Shown in pieces: positions 1-30,189 of a stretch of DNA of 64,000 nt (the stretch's first letter is position 1; each line of letters opens with the position of its first letter). The stretch comes from Cristatella mucedo. Its lineage: Eukaryota; Bryozoa; Phylactolaemata; Cristatellidae. The translations under genes were made by a program, and so were the position numbers. The stretch covers positions 2,584,501-2,648,500 of the forward strand of contig WPIO01000039.1 in assembly GCA_009760855.2 (NCBI GenBank), written 5' to 3'. The notes beneath the pieces were generated by a model, which was given only the letters and a program-made list of their open reading frames with translations, had not been told where the DNA came from and did not search any database.

Positions 1-350
1 AGGTCACCTGATTCACATGCGAGCAAACTTAGCTTAGCACTCAGGAGAACTCTTAGAGGTAAGATGAACATATGCTGCTTCCTAGATGGAATTTTTTGCA
101 AAATATTAGGTACAGTGTGGAATATAAGTATGTACTTCTGAAGGTACTGATAGGCGGGTGCAGCGGAGAAATGAAAGCCGTGTGGTTTCCTACGTCGTAG
201 ATTTTGCACAAAACGACCATCTTTTTAAAGCAGCTGCTGCTCCTCCATGGTAGCCTTTCCATTCTTGGGAGACACTCCATGTGTGACAGGGTGGGCGTCT
301 GCTAGCCTGAACGTCTGAACGCATGCTTTCTTCATCGCCCTAATAAAGGC

Positions 351-356
351 TATAAA

Positions 357-399
<43 letters not shown>

Positions 400-500
400 T
401 AATAAATAATAAAAATATAAAAAATAAAAATATAGAAATATATAAAAAATAAAATATATATAATATATAAATATATAAAATATATAATATATATATAAAG
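351..500. repeat. AT-rich simple repeat (TA)n
   Basis: This is imperfect TA and AAAATATA repetition of about 150 bp. Reading frames through it are low-complexity artefacts rich in I, Y and F. Confidence 0.9.
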
Positions 501-1068
501 GCTTTCCATGATCCATCTCTGCGGCTTTAACATAGACTATTGCATACTATAACATACGCTATTGCAGAGAGGCATTTGAACTTTTTTTTCTATTTAGGCA
601 TGTGCGCTATTTGCTATTTAAGTGCTGTCTAAATACCCCAGCGGATTGATTCGAAGCCAGCGACTCCTTGGCTGCGCATCGTGGCACTTGCTTCACCACT
701 GTTTGTCTAGAGACGGGTGAGATGAGACAAGCACCGCTATGAGCCCTGTGCTTGAGGCCTGAATACAGTACATACAACTCTTGGAAGAATACTTCAGATA
801 TTCCTGCTTCTGCAATGACAAGATTAAAGGTGGTCAGAAAGTCTGCATGATAAGCTTTAGCGCAAATACCGATACCTAGGTACCTGCATGCAGTTTCCGG
901 TCAGAGCCGTTGGCCTAAAGTGAAGGGTGTCCAGCCTCCGACAACTTCACAGGATAATTAAGATCCGATCGCCTAGCTTCTAGGTTTTCCACAGCGTTTG
1001 AGTCGCTCGATGGTGTAATTCTTATAACGGTTACAAAATAGAGAGCACGAATACAGACTGACAGAGCC

Positions 1069-1124
1069 TCAGATTTCGCCGTGCGATGCAATTTAATGAC
1101 CTTGACATTTGCACGCGGTTAAAA
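1069..1124 (+). promoter_or_regulatory. Putative core promoter of P450 gene 1
   Basis: Seen: TGACCTTGA at 1097-1105, the exact complement of the extended nuclear-receptor half-site TCAAGGTCA. A TATA-like TTAAAA lies at 1119-1124, 44 bases before the ATG. A TGACnnnGC-type antioxidant-response core lies at 1069-1077. The half-site ends 63 bases before the ATG, the same distance as its counterpart in gene 2. Known: TCAAGGTCA is bound by ERR, FTZ-F1/SF-1 and related receptors. Inferred: regulatory function; the transcription start is not visible. Confidence 0.45.
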
Positions 1125-1168
1125 GGTAAAGCTCTCCAGCCACACGTTGGTCACTGCGTTTGAGCGCA

Positions 1169-19421
<18,253 letters not shown>

Positions 19422-21240
19422 AACAAGCTTCAGTTCAAGTTGTATGAAGAGCTTTTCACATACTTGTATAAACAAAAATTGAAGTGGCCTACCTGCAAAG
19501 CTATAGGAAATGATCACATCCCGTCTTGGTGTGGTTTTCAGTGTGTCCTCTCAACATAAGGAAAATATGATTATATAGAGGCTTAATTGTGCCCATGCGG
19601 CTATAGAGAATGACGCAAAAATACAAATCGATATTTTATAAACATCTGTTGGAGAATAATCAGTAACATTTTCAATGATCTATTATGATTTTTACAAGTA
19701 ACTTATGCATGATAATTTCTCCAATCAATACACCAAGGAATTCACAACGTATAAATATTGGCTCTCGAAAATACATCATTGGTTGGTCAAATGATACCGT
19801 TGCAGCATGTTAAAAGCCTCTGTCTAAGTAGACCTAAGCAACGAAGTTTATAAACAACTATCGGATTTTTGCAATGCATTAACGAGAACGAACCATTTAT
19901 TTTCAAGAAGAAGCACTAATTTATGGAACTAGCAAGCTACAGTTCTTTATTGCCACTTCGAACATCGACCGTTGCTGCTTCGCTCTATCACGGTTTCTTC
20001 AAATGTATTACTTATAAAGTTGATCGAGATAGTGAAAATGATACACTGTAAGCTCGGTTGCCTTATTCAGTTAAAACACCCCTACATCACAATTAAAATT
20101 AAAATTACTGTACATATGAAATGTAGGCCTAAGTATTCGTAGCACCCCCTAAAATTCTTCAATGGCAGGTGGGGCCGGTCGACAGCTCTTTGCATATGGG
20201 CAAGACCATTTTTAAAAATCGGGTGTGGTGAAACCGGGCCAATCAGACCATGCTGTTCAGTGATTGGCTATTCTATCTTCTAAATGCATAATTAGTTGTA
20301 CAATAATAATAACATGATATTTATATGCTCTAGTGTGTCCTATTTTCTCTAATTTCTTTAAATATATAGGTTATTACGAGTTAAATGGTAACAAAATGGG
20401 TGTTATTTCATCATAGAGGGCTTCAATAATTTTAAAAACTGTATTTAGAGGATAGTGATAAGGTTTTCTACACTCTGACTACGAAAATAGTTGATCTCCA
20501 ATTAAAGAATCCTACTTTATGGAAAATAATGTATCGTGGTAAAGCCTGGAGCTGATTAACCACGATAAACCGATAAATGAGGCACGACTGTGAATACTAT
20601 TTTTAGACCATGAATGTTATCAGTTAACAACTATTAATAATGATACCCAGAAGTTACCAGCACTCCACGGAATAACTATTAACTAGCAGTTTCATAGTAG
20701 TATTTAATTAGGGTAGATTGCTTTTACTAAAGCATGCTCAGAATTATATAAAATGCAAATTAAAAACCATAAAAATGTGACAACTCTGCAGCAACCAATT
20801 AAATGTATTCGGCCGATAAAAACGCCTAACGTTTACGGAGCAATCAGAGTTCGACAATGAATCATTTAATGTTTGCAATAAAACTATTGCAAAGTAATTG
20901 AGTAAGTTATTGGACAACAATAGCAGTGGCTACTAGTAAGCAGCTTGACGATAAAATCGAATAAGCACACTGTCAAACCTGCTCTTGAGATACTGGCGAA
21001 AAAAAATCGCTAATGCCTTACCATAATCTAGACGTGGGAGCAGGAAAAATACAATTTCCTTGGTAAGGCTACATTAGCTGCTTCCTTTCAGTATGACAGA
21101 CAAGCATCTAACCAGCCAGTAATCAAGAGCCGCAATCTTCAAGATTGGTTAACGCCTCTTGGGTTTGGGCCACTCAGCTGAGTAAGTAAGCTACAAACGT
21201 TTAACCAACCTGTAATTTCCCAGAGCCGCTAGCTCCATTG
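19422..21240. other. Intergenic DNA downstream of P450 gene 1
   Basis: AT-rich and without a supportable coding exon, RNA gene or recognisable transposon. I did not find an AATAAA close to the gene 1 stop codon, so the 3' end of its mRNA is not placed. Confidence 0.5.
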
Positions 21241-21684
21241 AATAGCGATCAAGGAACCTGTGTTGCAAAGCTCCATGCTATGCCCAACGTGCTGCAGAGG
21301 TTTATGTAACCTATTGCTAACAGCATGGCCGTACGGTAAGTGGTAAATTGGGACGACACTGTCAGTTGTGGGTAGTGTAGCAGCCACTCAATGAATGGGG
21401 AGCTCCTACACTTACTAAAAGGAAGAAGAAGAAAGTTTCAGATAAGTTAGTCTGACACAGCCGCCCTAGTAAGGTTTCCCTCAGTACTTCACACGCCGAG
21501 TTGTCTCCCCTAGCCACTGCCCCCTCGTGGACGCCGACGCAGCAAGTGGTTAAAGTAAATTAGTGCCTAGTAGCTTGCAAGCAAGCAAAACCAAGAACCC
21601 GGGAGGTAGGAGCTCACCCTCGGGCCTAATTTTCCGTCAATCCAACAATGTCTGCTTTCTTTGAGATGGTCGCTCGATCTAGTG
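21240..21684. repeat. Dispersed repeat unit, left copy
   Basis: It shares ordered blocks with the DNA right of the hAT element: TTGCAAAGCTCCATGC (about 21263 and 24536), a TTTCCCTCAG block (about 21475 and 24738), and a CCCTC...CAGCAAGTGGTTA-like block. This indicates an old duplicated or dispersed repeat. The hAT element inserted at the right end of this copy. Confidence 0.5.
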
Positions 21685-22044
21685 CAGGGGTGTCCAACAC
21701 GTGGCCAGCGTGCCACAACCCGGCCAGCCGAGGTCTTCAATGCGGCCCGCCACGTTATCGCAAAGATATTTGTCACCATGTTTTTCGTTAATTTTTAATC
21801 ATTAAAAACGGCGATATAAGGCGCTGTGTTGTAACGCTTCCGCAAGCGGAATTAACTGTTTCAGACTGTGGATAGAAAAAAAGAGCCGTTTCTCAGCTGC
21901 TGCTGCACGAACTGGAATCAGTCAGGCAGGTTTTTCAAAAAACACGTATTGCTGAACTTACTTACTAATACTAAGGTATTGCTGTGATAAAATATAAATT
22001 AATCAATTCGTAACTGATCTGTTTTTTATTTCACAGAGAAAAAT

Positions 22045-23880
22045 GGTGGCGAATGTGAATACTAGCAAAAAACGAAAAATTGACGCAGAAGGTAGACTTT
22101 TCAAAGCAATTTGGACTGTAGACTATTTTGTAATGAACGCTTCAGTAGGATAATGTGCCTAATATGCCAAGAAACAATTGCCGTTGCAAAGGAGTACAAT
22201 TTTCCGGCGACATTTTTCAACAAAGCATGGCGACAGGTACAACAGCCTGACTGGTCCACTTCGAATTGATCGCGTGAACTCGTTGAAACAGAGCGTCATC
22301 GGACAGCAGTCGTTGTTTACAGCAGTCAGCAACAAGTCTGATGCTTCAACCAAAGTTTTTTAATGGCTAAAGCTATAGCTAAGCGGGGGAAAGCATTTTC
22401 TGATGGTGAATTTGTTTAGGAATGCCTCAGGCTGTTTACTGGTGTGGTCTGTCAAGAAAAGAAGTCAGAAGTAGAGAAAGTCAGTCTTTCTCATCAAATG
22501 GTTGCGAGAAGAGTTGACGAGCTCACATCCAACATAGAAGAAAGTCTCACTAAAAGACTTGCTGAATGCGAATTGTATTCTCTTTCGCTCGACGAAAGCA
22601 CGGACAATAGCGATACGGCTCAACTGTCGGTGCTTGTACGCGGAGTAACAGGAAAGTTTCTCATTATCGAAGGACTGTTGGATATATGTTCAATGAAAGG
22701 CACTAAAACGTGGAGGGATATTTTGGATCAGGTCAAGAGGGTCCTCATAAAATGTAATCTTCCTGAAACTAAATTGATTGGTTTAACCACAGACGAAGCC
22801 CTTTCAATGACAGGTAGACATAATGGACCTGTATCTTTAATAGTAAAATTAGTACCTCACAAAATTGTCAGTCATCACTGCATCACCCACCAAGAACAGC
22901 TATGTGCAAAGGTCTTGAGCGTGCAACATTTAATGGACGATGTAGCTTCAACAGTCAATGTGATAAGGTCTCGTGCTCTAAACCACAGACAATTTCAGGC
23001 TTTCCTTGAAGAGTTAGGATCAGATCATTGTGATGTTATTTATGTCTGCCAAGTCCATTGGCTAAGAAGGGCAAACACGTTAGCCAGGTTTTGGTCACTT
23101 CTGGACGAAATAAAAACATTTATGACAGAAAAGGGAAAAGATATTGGTTTCCTCGATGACCAGCAGTGGTTGAATGACTTGGCTTTTTTTGTTGATATGA
23201 CTAACATATTGTAGATCCTAATGTCAAACTCCAAGGTAAGGATCAACTGGTCCATACAATGTATGAGTGTGTTGTCGCGTTTGTACAAAAGCTGAAACTT
23301 TTTCGGAAACACTTAGATCAGAAGAAACTGTTACATTTCACAGCACTAGCAACAAGATCGCCTGAAACGCTGGCTCATAGGAAGTACTCCACTCTTGTTA
23401 GCAAACTTGTTGATGAATTCGAAGAGAGGTTGCAGTATTTCCAACAACATGCGGATGACATGAACATGATTAGTAATCCATTTAATATCGATTCCTCTGA
23501 TGCACCTGATGAATTTCAGCTCGAACTAATCGACATTCATAATGACAGCAATTTAAAAACTGCTTATGATCAGCATGACCTTGTTACCTTTTACAAGCAG
23601 TATGTTTCATCAGCCTCTTTTCATAACCTAGCCAAACATGCTCGCAGGTATAATGCACTTTTTGGCAGCACATATTGCTGTGAACAGCTTTTTTACAGAC
23701 TGAAAAAATGTGAAAACAAAGACTCGATCCGTTCTCACAAATGAACATTTATCAGGAATCTTTAGAATTGCCACATCCACTGTTGCAGCAGATGTCGACA
23801 TTTTATGCAAACAGAAACAATGCCAAATATCTCATTGATGCCTGCAGTGCAGAAGACAATGAGTACCTGTTGCATTTAAT
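22045..23880 (+). pseudogene. hAT transposase (BED finger plus DDE core), frameshifted
   Basis: Starts near ATG 22043-22045. A BED-type zinc finger is readable (CLIC, then HFSTKH, about 22151-22230) in a different frame from the start. The main open piece, 22444-23214, carries LSLDESTDNSDT and LTTDEALSM, the likely catalytic aspartate regions, and VHWLRR. The next piece, 23259-23744, carries the C-terminal dimerisation region with FGSTYCCEQLF, where the catalytic glutamate is expected. Further homologous sequence follows in another frame to about 23840. At least three shifts break the roughly 600-residue protein. Confidence 0.85.
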
Positions 23881-24112
23881 TAATCCGAAGACATTAATAT
23901 TATGAGAGTCCTTGTCATGTAATTTTGTAAGTTTTATAAGTTTCTGTCTTCATGTTATTAAACTAAAAATCCAAAAGTAAAAGATTGGCCATAATATCTA
24001 TCGAATCATTTTCCTGGACACATGATTACATTTTTTTTATTCTTTTTAATTATAATTATGCTAAAAATAATATTGTATTGCGGTTTATTTATTAAGTATA
24101 ATAGTAATAGTC

Positions 24113-24354
24113 GGACAGCATTTAGTGGGTCCCTGTGATTTGTCCTTGATGTGCTTGTGCTTGCTGACACTGTGCATGCTGCCACTAACCACATTTGCAT
24201 GCTGACCCTGTGCATGTCACCCCTAACCATATTATTCATTTTGTTTGTTTTTCAAGCATGATTTTACTTACTATTCTATTGCATATCACTTTGCAGCAAA
24301 TGTAAAGCGCCTAGAAAGAGATTAAGTTCTCTGAGGGCGCTTTATCAAGTGCAA

Positions 24355-24382
<28 letters not shown>
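24113..24382 (+). mobile_element. LINE-A 3' end nested in the hAT element, (ATT)n tail
   Basis: Begins within the last ORF2 codons (TTTAGTGGGTCCCTGTGA) and runs through the 3' UTR to a hairpin GCGCC...GGCGC (24307-24340), then an (ATT)n tail. A 6-bp direct repeat ATAGTC lies at 24107-24112 and 24383-24388. It closely matches 43660-43945. Confidence 0.88.
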
Positions 24383-24385
<3 letters not shown>

Positions 24386-24515
24386 GTCATACTAATTTAC
24401 AATCTTATTTTCTGATGCGGCCAACTACGCCAATTTACATGTCGCCCCCGGACCTTAAAAAATTTTTTGAAATGTGGCCCCCAACGCAAAAAGGTTGGAC
24501 ACCCTTGATCTAGTG

Positions 24516-25135
24516 CATAGTCATCGAGCTGGTATTGCAAAGCTCCATGCTTCACCAAATGAGTCGTGTTGGTGATGTAACTCAATTATTTAAAATGCAT
24601 TGAAAGTGTATATAGTAAATTTAAATTGAGTAGAGAGGGACAGATGTAGGTTTAGCGGTGAAATCCTACAAGCTTTCCAATGAAAATACACAGGGCCTTG
24701 GAAATATGACACTTCAAATGGTGCCTAGTTGAGATTTCCCTCAGAGGTTTATAGACCAAGTTAGCCTTTCCAGCCAGTCACCCTCATAGGGGCTGACACA
24801 GTGAGTGGTTAGAGGAAGCTGGTGCCCAGTAAAGCCATGCAAAGTAGCACCAGCATATTTTTCTGACCAAAATACCAGTCGGAGGTACCAGCTCCCAGTC
24901 GGGCTTGCCATGCAGTCAATCCTGTGTCAATCTAGGCATTGCTCGGAATCGGCTCTGAGCAGGGGGAATCTTTGCCCCATTCTTAGCTTAGGATTAAGGC
25001 GATTGCTCTTAAACCAGGTCGTGAGTTTGAGTCCTGCAGGCGGCGATTCATTATTACCAGCTGAAAGCCGTGGCGATAGCAGCTGAGGCTATGCTGCTGC
25101 AATACAAACTGAGGCTGTTAGATAAGCTAACCTTT
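24516..25135 (+). repeat. Dispersed repeat unit, right copy, ending in SINE-2
   Basis: The left part resembles 21240-21684. The right part (about 24985-25135) is a SINE-2 copy with a B-box-like GAGTTTGAGTCCTGC and the body blocks GATAGC...GAGGCT...CAATACAAA. Confidence 0.55.
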
Positions 25136-26630
25136 TTTGCTCAGATGGCCTTCGGCTGGTCTAAGTGAAAGGCCTATACAGCAAAGCAATTCGTGGCTTA
25201 GCCTTTAGGTTGCTATCGCAGTAACTTGGTAATGCCACCAGAGGCAGATGGCTTGTAGGGTCACCGTCTTGGACTGACTAGCAGCCGCTACTGAGTCTTA
25301 AATCGGAGATATCCAAAACTGCTTGTTGACGTCAGCTTAATTCAACCCTCTTTAATAGTGATTGAAAGCAAACTTAGGTTGTGAGCTCATAAAAAATCTT
25401 TAAAATTTGTAACCAAGAATATTTGACGCTACATCGGCAGATTTTAAAGGTACTTACGAATGCTAAGAACTTATTAGCACCCTGATGTTCTTTGGATACT
25501 GTTAATCCTTGACGAGAGACAGAACGTGTGAGGTACGAGACCTGTGGAACTTATACGACTAAAATCGGCAAATTGTTTACAGTCAGGGTGAATGAAAATC
25601 TGCGGGCTCAACATTTGCAAAAATATACTAAATCTGAGCGAAGGTAAACTGTAAGAATTTCCAAAGCTTCGCACTTTCGTGCCGGAAGTTAACGTTAAAA
25701 TACATTGTTATCGACCAAGAAAATACTGTACATCAAAACATCGCCGAGGATCAACATACTATTTAGGTGTAAGTATGTAGCATATTGGAATCCAGGGGAG
25801 AAGCAGCGGCTACTAAGAGATCTGAGTTGTTCTCAACTTTTCAACAGGCATCTTGACAGAGCCTAGAGTATCATCAAATATGAAAGGCTTCTGATGCAGT
25901 AAAGAGGTCAATGTCCTTCTGAAAATTTAAGAATTCATTTTTACCTGACGTTCAAGCACACAATCATCCAGCACCTTGTACTAGTGATTGTGGAAAGTCA
26001 GGCTTAAACGTTGGTAACTAAACCTACTTTCTCAGCACTCTTGAAATGCCGGAATTACGGACTCTTCCTCCACGTGGAAGAGCTACATAATAGACGTTTT
26101 TCATGTATGATGAGGATCTTGAAAAATTAGACGTGATATGGTCCAGTGATGCAAGATCGGCGGTGTCCGCTTTACTGGATATTGTTTTACCCATTAAACT
26201 TCACATATTCAGTAAGAGGTAGCTGCTTAACAGAAGGGATTTAGCTGCATCAATCATCGCTCATTACAGGAGCTATCACTTGGCTTTTTTACTCTAGGGG
26301 AAATAAATCTCTCTCTCTCCATTCTTTAAGCATGCTGGAAAAGAGAAATAACCAAAGAGAAATGCAAATTCTTAAGTATTAACAGTAAGACTAACTTGCA
26401 TTCTATCATCAGTGATCATTTCCAAATGAATCCTATCACTGTGCTAGTTTTTCAAATGCGCTAGTTGACTGCAACATTCAGACGTCTGCTCAATTTCAGT
26501 CTTCGTTATCTAGGTTTCTCTAGTCACAGTATAATAATCCGTTTGGCATGAAAACTGAGTTATTCTTTTCTGATTCCTTATTTCTCTCAGATTGTTTAGC
26601 GAATCACGAAGTGGATAGGTTAAATTCATG
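25136..26630. other. Intergenic DNA, nothing recognised
   Basis: No frame longer than about 65 codons and no family resemblance that I can defend. Confidence 0.4.
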
Positions 26631-26639
26631 GCTGGTATT

Positions 26640-27190
26640 TAAAGACCCTTTACAATACTTGCCGAAGTTTGAAAACCAACCTCGTGAAGCTCCTTAAGCA
26701 GTGGAGGACAGTCTAAACTCTTATATCAAAACTTCAGGGCTAGCAAGTAAATTCTAGACGATTTATCAAGCTAATCAATCAATAGAATGAGATGAGCACT
26801 GTACTGGCAGAATAACAGCCTCTTCTGTAATGCTGATTTAGGTGGAGTCCATCAGCAATTTTTACTAAATCTGGGGGAATTCTTTTATTCTTGTGATTCC
26901 AAATAAGACTGTTAATCAGCTAGCCTTAAACTTGTTTGAAAAAGTCCGCCTAGGCGGCCTGTCAACTGCCCTGGGCTTTCTTTCAGTGTGCAGCAATAGT
27001 TTGGGTCATATCTCAATGGGAAGATCTGACGGAATATATTTCAGCAGCAACGGTTAATACGGGAGGGAGCTTTGGAAGAGTCAGGTACCCCAGCTATCTG
27101 TGTATGTTCATCTTCTGTTCAACATTTACACTATCCCTCATTCAGATATAATGGCCAAGCACTATATCCGCCTTTTTTTGTATTCACTGA
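26640..27190 (+). mobile_element. LINE relic (RT region), heavily decayed
   Basis: Short translatable patches match LINE-A order: DSLNSYIKTSGLASKF (about 26715), a frame resembling the framework before RT block A, GSYLNGKI-like sequence near 27000, and LFNIYTIPHSDIMAKH near 27120. There are many stops and indels. Confidence 0.6.
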
Positions 27191-27439
27191 CATGTTTATT
27201 AAATGACATTAGTTAAACTTAGTATTACAGGAAAATAATAAGAGAAAGACCCTTGAAATTAGTATTACTAGAAAATAATAATAACAAGACACTTGAATAA
27301 GTGCCTTAAGATGACTCGATCACTTTCCAGACACTTTACATTTGCTGAGAGAAAACTTACCCGCCCCTCCAAGTAAGCCCAGCCTCCAATCTCTTGTCGC
27401 CGTTGCACCGATTCTGGGTCTTCTATTTTAATGAGGCCA

Positions 27440-27700
27440 TTCACTTGATTGCCACATGTGCTGCGTAGACAAGTTTGTCTACATTCAGCTCTATAGCATT
27501 GCGAAAACTTGGGCCTGCTTAGCTTAGGACCTAATCTACGTTATGCATTAGTTTCCTTACTTCTAGATGTGATTACTAGACCTGAAGCACAGCGTCTAGT
27601 CCATCTAATCTATTTCTCCTGCCTACATTTCCGAAAACTTTCTTCTCGGCTACTAATCATGCCACCGACTGTTTTTTCTCAGCAATCTACTTGTTAGTTG
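27440..27700 (+). mobile_element. Short LINE-A relic
   Basis: TACATTCAGCTCTATAGCATTGCGAAAACT at about 27479 corresponds to the YFQLHNIAKIRTC segment of LINE-A. The rest is too diverged to place. Confidence 0.4.
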
Positions 27701-27754
27701 AAACAATTTTATACCTTTAACCGTTCTGCTGCCTGTTAATATATGCAAATCATT

Positions 27755-27875
27755 TGTTAGCACCCTAAGAGAACTTAGTCTATATACCTAAGAGCTCGAA
27801 CCCAGACCTCAGCCAGACCTTGATCTGGGTGAGCACCTTAAACACTGGGTCAAACCAGCTCGGCCAGTTTTTCTT
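27755..27875 (-). mobile_element. SINE-1 copy, tRNA-like part
   Basis: On the minus strand, CTGGCCGAGCTGGTTTGACC followed by a B-box-like GGGTTCGAGCTC matches the head of the copies at 16884 and 47632. The 3' tail is truncated or degraded. Confidence 0.6.
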
Positions 27876-28261
27876 CTTCGAAAGCCACTCACTGACACCC
27901 GACTTATTCTAAGGCTTTCTCTGACTTCAATAATTCTAAAATAAAGCTTAAATCCATTCCTTTCAATCAACTTTAACTCAATCTTTGATATAGATCCTTG
28001 CTGTTGTTATGCATCGTGACCCTGCCCACACCATCACTACTTTCTATCCAGCATATAATAATTCCCTTGTACTAGATTTAGTTATCAGAGGGCACTATAC
28101 GTATGCTCAAACATAATCATACGTTTTTGTTATGTGGCTTCTGTTAAATTAAGTGAACTCGCGTAAATCTACACTCTGGCAGCTCATGCCTGACTTCCAG
28201 TCGGCATGCGGTTCTTGGCTACACTTCCCACTGTTGTCTATGATGAGGTTCCCTGGTAAGC

Positions 28262-29330
28262 TGCCGTAATGTCATGTGACGTCTCCGTCTGGAACTCCAC
28301 GAAGCCGTAAAGACAAGGTGGGTTGCATGCAGGAGAGTTTAATGTACAGCCCACTCACAGCCTAAGCGGCTTTTGGAACGCATCTGGTAGCCAACAGACT
28401 TCGTCTCACGCAACTAAGAGAAAGTGGAAAGCATAACAGAGTCAGGAGAGATGTTGAGGTAATGAGTAGCATGGAAGCAGCAGCTCAGGACCGCTGAAAA
28501 GGATTAGCCATAGCCGGCTGCAGGAGAGTGATTTTCGTTGCGTAAGGAATTTGGAAGAGAGTACACAGTCTATGACCTGCAGAGCTAAAGCTTCTGTCGC
28601 CGACGATCTTTAAGCGGAGGAATGAAACAGCTAATTTATTGTCATAGGATTTGAGTGCGCGAAGAGACTGATACTGGTGCAGCAGTTCAGCTAGGTACAA
28701 CGAAGCCAAATCGTGGCGGGAACCTTGTGGGTAGCGTGGGAACTTTTCTCTGTATCAGTTGCTCAACCGACATCCATCCTAGCTCTTTTAGCAAAGGAGA
28801 CACATGCTCAAACCTCTCGGACTTGAAGACTAGCATTTTAGCCATATTCATGGTCAGCAGCAGTGGCCAAGTTGCTTTATTTGGTAGCCCAGCCAAAAGG
28901 GAATTACAATAATCAAGTCGAGACAGAACTAAGGAGCTAGCAAAATTTTTTGCAAGATGCTGTGGAAGACAGTTCCTAATCTTGGATAGGGATCGGAGGT
29001 GTTGGGAGCTGTAGAAGCAGTTTTCTGAATGAAGCTTTTAAAATTGAGGCAGCTGTCGAAAATGAACCCTAAATTTTGAGCATGTGATGATGGTCTCAAG
29101 ATTATCATCTATTAGAAGAGCAAAGCCTTTTAATTCAGCCAAACCCTTATGGTGTCCTATGAGCAGCAGTTCAGTTTAATCGTCATTTAGTCTCAAGAAG
29201 TTTTCCGACATCCAGGATCGATTGTCGGCAAGGCAAGCATTTAGTTTATCAGTTGCTGCAGCAGATTCCGAAAGTTTGAATGACAAATACATCTAGGTAT
29301 TGTCAGCATAAAAGTGATGCTTTACATTCT
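28262..29330 (-). mobile_element. LINE-B copy, 5'-truncated
   Basis: Minus-strand copy of the second LINE family. The protein remnants include LKELGWMSVEQ, SLYLAELLHQYQSLRALKS and LKIVGDRSFSSAG. The 3' end near 28262-28330 carries the GTGGAGTT/CCAGACGGAGAC terminal unit. Internal frames are broken. Copies at 39330, 40615, 44865 and 57115 align with it. Confidence 0.8.
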
Positions 29331-30189
29331 CTAAGTGACCATGCCATTCATTAATATTAAACGAGCCTACCCTCGTTCTGCTATCTGTATTCAAATGCAT
29401 GCTTAATGCAGTCGCATCAGCCAAGTTTCATGCATCCTTCCGGAAGCCAAGGTGAAGCTAGGTCGTCAGCAGGAGCATTTCTCCATTGCGTATGGCATTA
29501 ATGTAAATTTAGTAGTGCAAGCTCTGCCTCCAGAAGGTCTCCCTGCCATTAATAGTTTCAATGTAGTGGTCGACGAACCAACGCGTGTAACCCCAAAAGC
29601 CCATCGACATTTGTGACAAGTTAGCTTCGCATCATCACCCTGTAAGTTTTAGCCAAGCGTCTGTAGGGGTGGTATTCTTATGAGGACTTAACTTCGGCAG
29701 CAACTAACGCTCGCTTGTGAGACTTTCTGTTAGAAGTTCTGGACAATAAAATTGACTGCTTCGCAGCCATCCTGTGCTGGTCTCATAGCTTTCGGCTAGT
29801 GGTAGTCATTGGTAATGCAGCTCGACTTTGTGTTTTTGCTGGATTAAAGCAGATACTGATCGCTTAATTGCCTACTTAAGAGTTTAAGCTGCTAGTTTCT
29901 CACCAGTAATTTGCCGATAGAATGAGGAATCACCAATAGAAATTGTGCACACACTGGAGCAATGCTTAAATGAGCGAATTACTGACATGTATTATTTTGA
30001 CCTACGTCGAATTAAAATCGAAGCTTATTTCAAATACTGAGGCAATACAAAGAAGCACTGAATTTCATTAGGATATAAACTTACGACATCTTATAAATAT
30101 ATAAAGTGATTGTGAACAAAGATCAGTCTAGAAGATGATGCACTGCAGTTTTGTAAAACTCACTTATCAGACCATTTTCAATCCGTGTC

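Larger units (their letters stand above)
1..1168. other. Upstream flank of P450 gene 1
   Basis: I see no coding exon here. The stretch holds an AT-rich low-complexity block (351-500) and, in the last 150 bases, the promoter-proximal region of P450 gene 1. Part of that region (about 1026-1050) resembles the DNA upstream of gene 2 (about 36180-36205), including a shared AAAATAG word, so the promoters are homologous. Confidence 0.6.
21685..24507 (+). mobile_element. hAT DNA transposon, Charlie/GTF2IRD2-like, complete ends
   Basis: A 2.8 kb cut-and-paste element. Seen: inverted termini CAGGGGTGTCCAAC at 21685 and its near-complement GTTGGACACCCTTG ending at 24507, flanked by a perfect 8-bp direct repeat ATCTAGTG at 21677-21684 and 24508-24515. 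Eight-bp duplications are diagnostic for hAT. The body encodes a transposase broken by frameshifts and contains a LINE-A tail at 24113-24382, so this copy is inactive but its footprint is intact. Related transposases include those domesticated as GTF2IRD2 and ZBED proteins. Confidence 0.93.
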
